Positions 6,244-12,933 of a stretch of 12,933 bases of DNA are shown here, one piece after another. Numbering within the stretch: the stretch's first letter is position 1; every line of letters begins with the position of its first letter. Origin of the DNA: Peptostreptococcaceae bacterium (GTDB taxonomy: Bacteria; Bacillota; Clostridia; Peptostreptococcales; Peptostreptococcaceae); the NCBI GenBank assembly GCA_017425305.1, contig JAFOOW010000090.1, positions 1-12,933 of the forward strand, written 5' to 3'. The notes under the pieces were generated by a model. It ran no database searches. It worked only from the letters and a program-made list of their open reading frames with translations, and was not told where the DNA came from. Position numbers and translations under genes: made by a program.

Positions 6244-6756
6244 ATGAAAAAATTAGCTGAAAAGAGTTTACCACTTAAAATAGCATATCTTTTTGAATCA
6301 TTACTAGCTATAATAGTACTGTTAACTGTATTCTTAGGTACAATAGATACATTAAGAATGATATGGGATGCATATATAGTACATTTCCAAACTCCAGTTC
6401 AATATAATCAATTTAATGATTTATTAGGACAAATACTATTATTAGTTATAGGAGTAGAGTTAGTTGTAATGCTTTCGCTACATATTCCAGGAGCGTTGAT
6501 AGAAGTATTACTATATGCAATAGCAAGAAAATTACTTTTACTACCTAAAGGTGGAGGTATGTTTGAATTAGTTCTAGGAATAATTGCTATAGCAGGATTA
6601 TTTGCTATTAGAAAATATCTATTAACAGATGATAACAGTATGATGAACGTAACTAGTATTCACTATGATGAAGAATGTGAAGAAGATGACTGTGAGTGCA
6701 AAAAAAGGAAATTAGAACAACAATTATTACAAGAACAAAATATAGAAAATAAGTAA
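6244..6756 (+). CDS. PsiE-like four-helix membrane protein with acidic cysteine tail
   Basis: The 170-residue protein has about four hydrophobic segments (13-34, 60-78, 83-100, 106-127) and a charged cytoplasmic-looking tail. The middle, VIGVELVVMLSLHIPGALIEVLLYAIARKLLL followed by GGGMFELVLGIIAIAGLFAIRKY, resembles the phosphate-starvation-inducible PsiE family in its E-L ... H ... Y-x-x-A-R-K pattern; family function is unknown. The tail after residue 138 contains H140, C145, C150 and C152 among ten acidic residues (HYDEECEEDDCECKK), a plausible metal-binding patch, then a Gln/Glu-rich end. AGGGGGA (6233-6239) precedes the ATG. It sits 24 bp after queA and 36 bp before tgt, so it is co-transcribed with them, although a role in queuosine metabolism is not implied by its sequence. 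Confidence 0.6.
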   Translation: MKKLAEKSLPLKIAYLFESLLAIIVLLTVFLGTIDTLRMIWDAYIVHFQTPVQYNQFNDLLGQILLLVIGVELVVMLSLHIPGALIEVLLYAIARKLLLLPKGGGMFELVLGIIAIAGLFAIRKYLLTDDNSMMNVTSIHYDEECEEDDCECKKRKLEQQLLQEQNIENK

Positions 6757-7914
<1,158 letters not shown>

Positions 7915-7993
7915 TAAATTAGAGTTATAATAATTTATATAAACAGAAATAATTAAGCTAAGATAATGAATATAAATTAAAGGAGTGAATGTT

Positions 7994-8263
7994 ATGCCAC
8001 AAGCTTTAGTAGGTATACTAATGTGGGTTGTATTCTTCGCAATATTCTATTTCTTATTAATAAGACCACAAAAGAAAAAAGATAAGCAACTTAAGGATAT
8101 GAGAAACAACCTAAATGTAGGAGATAAAGTAATTACAATAGGTGGAATAGTAGCTAATGTAGCTAAAGTAGAAGAAGATGTTGTTATATTAGAAATAGGA
8201 CCAAGTAGAACTAAAGTTCCATTTGAAAAATGGGCTATAGGGTCTGTACAACCTAATAAATAA
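7994..8263 (+). CDS. yajC: Preprotein translocase accessory subunit YajC
   Basis: YajC associates with SecDF and the SecYEG channel in the membrane. The 89-residue protein has one N-terminal membrane helix (about 5-23, ending FLLIRPQKKK, the family hallmark) followed by a small cytoplasmic domain with LNVGDKVITIGGIVANV. The ATG at 7994 is preferred over an in-frame GTG at 7985, because AAGGAG (7980-7985) fits the ATG with 8-nt spacing and would overlap the GTG. Position after tgt matches yrbF in B. subtilis. secDF is not next to it here. Confidence 0.93.
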   Translation: MPQALVGILMWVVFFAIFYFLLIRPQKKKDKQLKDMRNNLNVGDKVITIGGIVANVAKVEEDVVILEIGPSRTKVPFEKWAIGSVQPNK

Positions 8264-8284
8264 TAATTATTTGTAATTATAAGG

Positions 8285-8326
8285 CCTTCCCTTGAATATA
8301 TTTTATATGAGAGGGGAGGTTTTTTT
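8285..8326 (+). terminator. Terminator of the ruv-queA-tgt-yajC run; its 3' arm is also a ribosome binding site
   Basis: CCTTCCCTTGAATAT (8285-8299) pairs with ATATGAGAGGGGAGG (8305-8319) across a 5-nt loop, with two mismatches and two G-U pairs, and is followed by seven T (8320-8326). The GGGGAGG in the 3' arm is also the ribosome binding site of the next gene, whose ATG begins directly after the T-run with 7-nt spacing. Confidence 0.8.
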
Positions 8327-8689
8327 ATGGAAAAATCAAGTAGCATATTTAAAGGATTAGGATATGCGTACATAATAACATTAGCAGCATTACTTATATA
8401 TAACTTATTATTAACATTTACAAATATATCAGGAAGTAGTATAGCTATGGCAACAGCATCTATAACAACAGTATCATCTGCATTTGGAGGATTTTATGCT
8501 TCTAAAAATATAAAAGAAAAAGGTCTTTTATATGGTATTTTAGTAGGGTTATTATACATATGTTGTTTAATGGTAGTAGTATTATTAGCTAGAGATAACT
8601 TTGCATTTGAAACTACTATGTTATATAAGATACTATTAACATCTTTAGCAGGTGGAATAGGTGGAGTTTTAGGGGTAAACTTTAAGTAA
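8327..8689 (+). CDS. TIGR04086-type small membrane protein
   Basis: This 120-residue hydrophobic protein has four predicted membrane segments (about 10-31, 38-57, 65-88 and 99-117), with Gly/Ala/Ser-rich second and fourth helices (SSAFGGFYASKN, AGGIGGVLGVNF). Length, topology and position after yajC fit the TIGR04086 family of Firmicutes. That family is known to me as a neighbour of the scfA-scfB six-cysteine peptide maturation genes; neither is present here. Function is unknown. The ribosome binding site GGGGAGG (8313-8319) lies in the 3' arm of the upstream terminator, and no clear promoter is visible between yajC and this gene. A strong terminator follows, so it is transcriptionally isolated on its 3' side. 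Confidence 0.7.
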   Translation: MEKSSSIFKGLGYAYIITLAALLIYNLLLTFTNISGSSIAMATASITTVSSAFGGFYASKNIKEKGLLYGILVGLLYICCLMVVVLLARDNFAFETTMLYKILLTSLAGGIGGVLGVNFK

Positions 8690-8693
8690 AAGT

Positions 8694-8719
8694 AAAAGCA
8701 GCAATTAGCTGCTTTTTTT
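8694..8719 (+). terminator. Intrinsic terminator after the TIGR04086-type gene
   Basis: AAAAGCAGC (8694-8702) and GCTGCTTTT (8708-8716) form a perfect stem with a 5-nt AATTA loop, followed by a seven-T run (8713-8719). Confidence 0.9.
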
Positions 8720-8756
8720 ATATTTAATGAAAATATATTACTTAATTAATTATAGA

Positions 8757-8785
8757 TAAACAAGTAAAGAAACTTATGATATAAT
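8757..8785 (+). promoter_or_regulatory. Sigma-A promoter with extended -10, upstream of the gamma-carbonic-anhydrase-like gene
   Basis: TAAACA (8757-8762, four of six to TTGACA), a 17-bp spacer, and a perfect extended -10, TGA then TATAAT (8780-8785). Predicted start is near 8792, leaving a leader of about 63 nt before the ATG at 8855. The leader holds a second TATAAT (8815-8820) without a suitably spaced -35, and no riboswitch-like fold that I can recognise. Confidence 0.7.
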
Positions 8786-8854
8786 AGTTTTTAAGTTAAC
8801 AAGAGATTAAAAATTATAATACATATTAAAATAATATAGAAGATAGGTGATTAT

Positions 8855-9355
8855 ATGATAAAAGGGTATCAAGGAAAGCAACCACAATATGATTCAAGTG
8901 TTTTTATAGCTGAGTCAGCAGATATTATAGGAGATGTTAAATTAGGGAAGAACGCTAATATATGGTATAACGTAGTTATAAGAGGAGATGAAAACTCTAT
9001 AACTATAGGAGAAAATACTAACATACAAGATGGTTCTGTAGTTCACATAGAATATAACTGTGAAACAATAGTGGGTAATAATGTAACAGTAGGTCATAAG
9101 TCTTTAATACATGGATGTAAAATAGGAGACAATACTTTAATTGGTATGGGATCTATAGTATTAGGTGGAGCTGAAATAGGTGAGTATACATTGTTAGGTG
9201 CAGGAAGTTTAGTACCTCCAGGAAAGAAAATACCATCAGGGGTATTAGCTATGGGATCACCAGCTAAGGTTATAAGAGAACTTACGGAAGATGAAAAGAA
9301 AAATCTTGTACAATCAGCATTAAAATATGTTGAAACTGCAAATAATCATAGATAG
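8855..9355 (+). CDS. Gamma-carbonic-anhydrase-like protein (left-handed beta-helix, YrdA/PaaY type)
   Basis: The 166-residue protein is built from hexapeptide repeats (I-G-x-x-x-x, for example IGDVKLGKNANI, IGENTNI, VGNNVTVG, IGDNTLIG, IGEYTLLGAG) that fold as a trimeric left-handed beta-helix. The zinc/iron ligands of gamma carbonic anhydrases are all present: H64 (SVVH), H81 and H86 (GHKSLIHGC). R43 and D45 (RGD) and Q58-D59 are also conserved. The acidic loop with the proton-shuttle glutamate of the Methanosarcina Cam enzyme is absent, as in the CamH/YrdA branch, in which carbonic anhydrase activity is not always found. The C-terminal helix (141-166) is typical. AGGTGA (8845-8850) precedes the ATG. 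It has its own promoter and stands alone. Confidence 0.88.
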   Translation: MIKGYQGKQPQYDSSVFIAESADIIGDVKLGKNANIWYNVVIRGDENSITIGENTNIQDGSVVHIEYNCETIVGNNVTVGHKSLIHGCKIGDNTLIGMGSIVLGGAEIGEYTLLGAGSLVPPGKKIPSGVLAMGSPAKVIRELTEDEKKNLVQSALKYVETANNHR

Positions 9356-9360
9356 ACGCA

Positions 9361-9393
9361 AAAGGGGCAATATAAATATATTGTCCTTTATTA
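9361..9393 (+). terminator. Probable terminator after the gamma-carbonic-anhydrase-like gene
   Basis: AAAGGGGCAATATA (9361-9374) pairs with TATATTGTCCTTT (9377-9389), with one bulged G and one G-U pair; the inner pairs must open to form a loop. The following T-tract is short (TTTATT), so termination is probably partial. Confidence 0.5.
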
Positions 9394-9441
9394 AATTATA
9401 AATATTTTAATATAAGTTAGTTTAAGACTAGGATGTGTAAA

Positions 9442-11106
9442 ATGAAAATAAGTTATAGATACTTGAAAAGATATAAAGAAATTGTACAAGTACTTTTGAA
9501 ATATGGATTTAGTTTTATAGTAGAGAAGTTAAACATAGAAGGTATAGCTTATAAGATACCTATAACAAATCCAAGCGAAGAAATAAAAAATATGACAGTT
9601 GGGGAACGACTAAGAAGAACTTTTGAAGAGCTAGGTCCTACATATATTAAATTAGGTCAGATATTAAGTACAAGAAGAGATATGTTTGACCAGTCTATAA
9701 TAGATGAATTAATAAAGTTAAGAGATAATGTTGAAATATTTGATACAAACATAGCAATAAGTATAATTGAAGAAGAACTAGGAAAGTCAATAAGCGATAT
9801 ATTTCTAGAATTTAATAAAGAACCATTAGCATCAGCTTCTTTAGGACAAGTATATGAAGCTAAATTGAAAAATAATAAAAGTGTAATAGTTAAAGTTCAA
9901 AGACCTAATGTGGAAAGGATAATAAAATCAGATTTAGAAATAATGCAATCTATAGCAATAGCTATATCAGATTTTAATAAAGAACTAAATATAGAAGCAG
10001 AGCGTATAATTGAAGATTTTAAAACACAATTACTTAGAGAATTAGATTATAACTTTGAAGCTATAAATGCTTTAAAATTTGGCAACATATTCAAAGATAC
10101 ACCAGAAGTATATATACCAGATGTATTTATGGAGCTAACAACTAAGAAAGTTTTAGTAATGGAAAAAGTAGTTGGTGTAAAGCTTAGTAATACTAATAAA
10201 ATTAAAACTATGGGGTGGAATACTAAAGAAATTGCTGAGATAGGCTTTAAATCGTTATTTAAACAAATCTTTGAATTCGGTTTTTTCCATGCAGACCCAC
10301 ATCCAGGCAATATATTTGTACTAAGTGAACAATGCATATCATACATAGATTTTGGAATGATTGGAATAATTGATAAAAAAACTTTAAAGATACTGAATCA
10401 AATATCTATAGCTATTATTGATAAAAATATAGATAGAATAATATATCTTTTAATGGAATTAGATATAATATCTAGCAATACAAATACAAATAGTTTAAGA
10501 CAAGATTTGTTATACTTAATGCATTATTATTGTGATATGCCTATAGAAAAACTAAAGATAAGAGATATACTTAATGAAGTATTTAGATTTTGTAGAAAAT
10601 ATAAACTTTATTTACCAAATCAACTAGTTTTACTATCTAAAACTTTAATTACTCTTGAAGGAACAGTAAGAGATTTAGATTCAAATTTTTCTATTAGTAT
10701 TGCAGGTGAAATGTTTATAAAATATTACTATATAAACAAAGTAAATCCTAATAATATATTGAATTCATCTAAATTAAATATTCAAGAAATTATATCAGAT
10801 ATTAGAATTTTACCTAAACAATTGAAAAATATATTAAGAAATATTGAAAAAAATAATATAAGTATTCAAATTGAAGATGTTAAGTTTTCAAAATTAGAAA
10901 CTACAATAAGTGATTTAGCTACTAAGTTATCATTAAGTTTAGTACTTGCTGCATTAGTAGTAGGTTCATCATTGATAATATCATCTCCAAATATAAATGG
11001 GAACATATGGATAAAGATGATTGCATTTTCAGGATTCTTTACATCATTCATAGTTGGAATACTACTAGTAATTAAAATTATAAGATCGGAATACGTAAAA
11101 AGATAA
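9442..11106 (+). CDS. UbiB/ABC1/AarF-family atypical kinase-like ATPase
   Basis: From the ATG at 9442 the protein has 554 residues. It carries the full UbiB signature: KxGQ (K70-Q73, in YIKLGQILSTR), the alanine-rich loop ASASLGQVYEA (130-140) that replaces the glycine loop, K151 in VIVKVQRP, ELDYNFEA (200-207), HADPHPGN (283-290) and IDFG (302-305). The C-terminus has two predicted membrane helices (about 490-512 and 521-545), as in E. coli UbiB. Characterised members support ubiquinone synthesis or lipid homeostasis as ATPases rather than protein kinases; clostridia do not make ubiquinone, so the substrate here is unknown. An in-frame ATG at 9433 is possible, but AGGA (9430-9433) is spaced for 9442. 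The gap to recJ is 14 bp, so the two are likely co-transcribed. Confidence 0.88.
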   Translation: MKISYRYLKRYKEIVQVLLKYGFSFIVEKLNIEGIAYKIPITNPSEEIKNMTVGERLRRTFEELGPTYIKLGQILSTRRDMFDQSIIDELIKLRDNVEIFDTNIAISIIEEELGKSISDIFLEFNKEPLASASLGQVYEAKLKNNKSVIVKVQRPNVERIIKSDLEIMQSIAIAISDFNKELNIEAERIIEDFKTQLLRELDYNFEAINALKFGNIFKDTPEVYIPDVFMELTTKKVLVMEKVVGVKLSNTNKIKTMGWNTKEIAEIGFKSLFKQIFEFGFFHADPHPGNIFVLSEQCISYIDFGMIGIIDKKTLKILNQISIAIIDKNIDRIIYLLMELDIISSNTNTNSLRQDLLYLMHYYCDMPIEKLKIRDILNEVFRFCRKYKLYLPNQLVLLSKTLITLEGTVRDLDSNFSISIAGEMFIKYYYINKVNPNNILNSSKLNIQEIISDIRILPKQLKNILRNIEKNNISIQIEDVKFSKLETTISDLATKLSLSLVLAALVVGSSLIISSPNINGNIWIKMIAFSGFFTSFIVGILLVIKIIRSEYVKR

Positions 11107-11120
11107 AGGGGGTATACAAT

Positions 11121-12933
11121 ATGATATTTAATAAAAAATGGACTTTAAAACATAAAGGTAAAATAGTTGACAATGAATTAAGTAAAAAGATAAAAATTTC
11201 CCCGGAAATAAGTCAAATTTTGAAAAATAGAGGTGTAGAAACTGAAAAGGATTCTGAAATATTTATGGATCCATCATTAGATTATCTTAGAGATCCATTT
11301 TTAATGAAGGATATGGACAAAGCAGTTAAGCGTATACAAGAGGCTATATCTAAAAATGAGAAAATATGGATATATGGAGACTATGATGTGGATGGAGTAT
11401 CATCAACTTCAATATTATGTATTTATTTTAACTCTATAAATTATCCTGTAAACTACTATATACCTAATAGATTAGAAGAAGGATATGGTATAAATGAAGA
11501 TGCAATTAAACTTATAAATGAACAAGGTTGTAATGTATTAATAAGTGTTGACTGTGGGATAACATCAGTTAAAGAAGTTGAATTAGCTAAAAGTTTAGGT
11601 ATAGATGTAATAATAACAGACCATCATGAATGTCAAACTGAAATACCTAATGCATTTGCGGTTATAAACCCAAAACAAGAAGATTGTAATTATCCATTTG
11701 ACATGTTATGTGGTTGTGGAGTAGCTTTTAAAATAATACAGGCACTAACCCCTAAAGAAGAATTTAAGTACACTATGAACAATTATTTAGAAATAGCAAC
11801 TTTAGCTACAATATGTGATATAGTTCCACTTGTTGATGAAAATAGAATCATTGTAAAAAATGGATTAAAATTAATGAAAGAAGGTTTCAATCTAGGATTA
11901 AGAGAGCTTACAAAAGTATGTGGAATAGAAACTGATAAAATAGGTTCATCTCATATAGGTTTTTCTATAGGGCCAAGAATAAATGCAGCTGGAAGATTAG
12001 GATACTCATATTTAGGAGTCGAGTTATTTACAACTCAATCAAAAGAAGAAGCGATAGAAATAGCGAGCTTACTAGAAGAAAAAAATAATGAACGTCAAAT
12101 GATAGAAGCTAAAATGTATCAAGAAGCAGAGGCTATAATTAATAGTGATGAAAGATATAAAAATGATAAAGTATTAATAATAGCTAATGAAGGATGGCAA
12201 CATGGTGTAATAGGTATAGTAGCATCTAAACTAACTGAAAAATACTATAAGCCAACAATACTTCTTACTATAGAAGATGGAGAAGCTACAGGTTCAGCTA
12301 GGTCTATAAAAGGATTTTCTATATTTGATGCACTTATGAAATGTTCAGATATATTAGGTAAGTTTGGAGGACATGAACAAGCTGCAGGACTTTCACTTAA
12401 TGAGGAGTATATAGATGAACTTAGAAATAGAGTGAATGAATTTGCTGACTATAGCTTAAATCAAGAAGATTTAATAGAGAATATAGCAGTTGAGTTTGAA
12501 CTAGATGAAGATGCAATAGATTTCAATTTAATAGAAGAACTACATCGCTTAGAGCCATTTGGAATGAGCAATCCTAGCCCAAGATTTATACTAAGAAATT
12601 GTGAAATAAAAGATATTTTTAAACTTGGAAAAGAAAAAAATCATTTAAAGTTAAATTTATCTAAGAAAAATACCTATGAATGTATAGGTTTTAACATGTC
12701 TTACTTAGCAGAAGGATACAATATAGGTGATAAAGTGGACGTACTATTCCAATTAGATGAAAATACTTATATGGGAAATAGAAAAATACAATTTTTATTA
12801 AAAGATATTAGAATGGCTTATCCAAAAGATATAGATAAAAATATTAATAGTATAAAGTTATTAAATAATATAAAACCAAGCCTAGAACAAATTGAAAAAA
12901 TAAATAGATATGAAGAAATATCTATTGAAGGAA
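11121..12933 (+). CDS. recJ: Single-stranded-DNA-specific exonuclease RecJ (3' end outside window)
   Basis: RecJ degrades single-stranded DNA 5' to 3' in recombination and repair. The frame is open from the ATG at 11121 to the window end, giving 604 complete codons. Seen: the DHH-phosphoesterase motifs YGDYDVDG (85-92), SVDCG (142-146) and TDHHE (166-170); GPRINAAGRLG in the linker; and the DHHA1 motif FGGHEQAAGLSL (about 415-426) with EGWQHGVIGIVASKL before it. A following segment, LEPFGMSNPSPRF, opens the OB-fold domain. AAAGGGGG (11105-11112) lies 8 nt before the ATG. B. subtilis RecJ is about 786 residues, so roughly the last quarter may be missing through the window edge. In many Firmicutes apt and rel follow recJ. 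Confidence 0.96.
   Translation, partial: MIFNKKWTLKHKGKIVDNELSKKIKISPEISQILKNRGVETEKDSEIFMDPSLDYLRDPFLMKDMDKAVKRIQEAISKNEKIWIYGDYDVDGVSSTSILCIYFNSINYPVNYYIPNRLEEGYGINEDAIKLINEQGCNVLISVDCGITSVKEVELAKSLGIDVIITDHHECQTEIPNAFAVINPKQEDCNYPFDMLCGCGVAFKIIQALTPKEEFKYTMNNYLEIATLATICDIVPLVDENRIIVKNGLKLMKEGFNLGLRELTKVCGIETDKIGSSHIGFSIGPRINAAGRLGYSYLGVELFTTQSKEEAIEIASLLEEKNNERQMIEAKMYQEAEAIINSDERYKNDKVLIIANEGWQHGVIGIVASKLTEKYYKPTILLTIEDGEATGSARSIKGFSIFDALMKCSDILGKFGGHEQAAGLSLNEEYIDELRNRVNEFADYSLNQEDLIENIAVEFELDEDAIDFNLIEELHRLEPFGMSNPSPRFILRNCEIKDIFKLGKEKNHLKLNLSKKNTYECIGFNMSYLAEGYNIGDKVDVLFQLDENTYMGNRKIQFLLKDIRMAYPKDIDKNINSIKLLNNIKPSLEQIEKINRYEEISIEG

Noticed and set aside
7985..7993. GTG at 7985 as the yajC start
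   Set aside because: The GTG overlaps the AAGGAG ribosome binding site that serves the ATG at 7994.
8277..8302. Promoter for the TIGR04086-type gene using TTGTAA (8271-8276) and TATATT (8297-8302)
   Set aside because: The spacer is 20 bp, too long for sigma-A, and no better -10 lies at 16-18 bp.
8786..8854. Riboswitch or second promoter in the gamma-carbonic-anhydrase leader
   Set aside because: The second TATAAT (8815-8820) has TTAACA only 13 bp upstream, which is too close, and no stable conserved-looking fold is apparent.
9433..9441. ATG at 9433 as the start of the UbiB-family gene
   Set aside because: AGG directly abuts this ATG, too close to act as its ribosome binding site, while the spacing to 9442 is good; the difference is only three residues.

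Overview
The window is a low-GC stretch of a Firmicutes chromosome. It is dense with housekeeping genes, uses AGA for Arg and ATA for Ile almost throughout, and has strong AGGAGG-type ribosome binding sites. The gene order yebC, (bofC), ruvC-ruvA-ruvB, queA, tgt, yajC, recJ, together with sporulation-type genes, points to an anaerobic spore-forming clostridium. Peptostreptococcaceae (the Clostridioides/Paraclostridium/Romboutsia group) is my best guess, from style and gene order rather than from a database match. Base and codon use look uniform. I see no insertion sequence, CRISPR array, tRNA, rRNA, prophage or integration scar, and no gene-free stretch longer than 300 bases.

Layout. (1) 1-1358: the 3' part of nadE (NAD synthetase), then yebC, ending in a perfect 38-bp palindrome shared with a convergent gene. 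(2) 1354-2853: a small accessory pocket that looks sporulation-linked. It holds a double DUF1540 cysteine-cluster protein (minus strand), an unrecognised 107-residue protein (minus strand) and a membrane-anchored BofC-like protein (plus strand). Good sigma-F-type (forespore) promoter matches lie in front of the DUF1540 gene and of bofC, with a weaker one in front of the unknown gene. (3) 2991-8263: a co-directional run ruvC-ruvA-ruvB (Holliday junction processing), queA, a PsiE-like membrane protein, tgt (queuosine tRNA modification) and yajC (Sec accessory). (4) 8284-8719: a terminator whose 3' arm is also the ribosome binding site of a TIGR04086-type membrane protein gene, which has its own terminator. 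(5) 8757-12933: a gamma-carbonic-anhydrase-like protein behind a strong extended -10 promoter, a UbiB/ABC1-family atypical kinase, and recJ, which is cut by the window end.

How the parts relate. The backbone matches the Bacillus subtilis order yrbC / bofC-ruvA-ruvB-queA-tgt-yrbF (from memory), with ruvC added as is usual in clostridia. QueA and Tgt act in sequence on the same tRNA base. RuvABC and RecJ both serve recombinational repair. The parts that differ from the conserved backbone, and so deserve most attention, are the pocket at 1354-2853 and the dual-function hairpin at 8285-8326. I do not see a wholly new multi-gene system here. The closest candidate is the putative forespore-expressed trio between yebC and ruvC.
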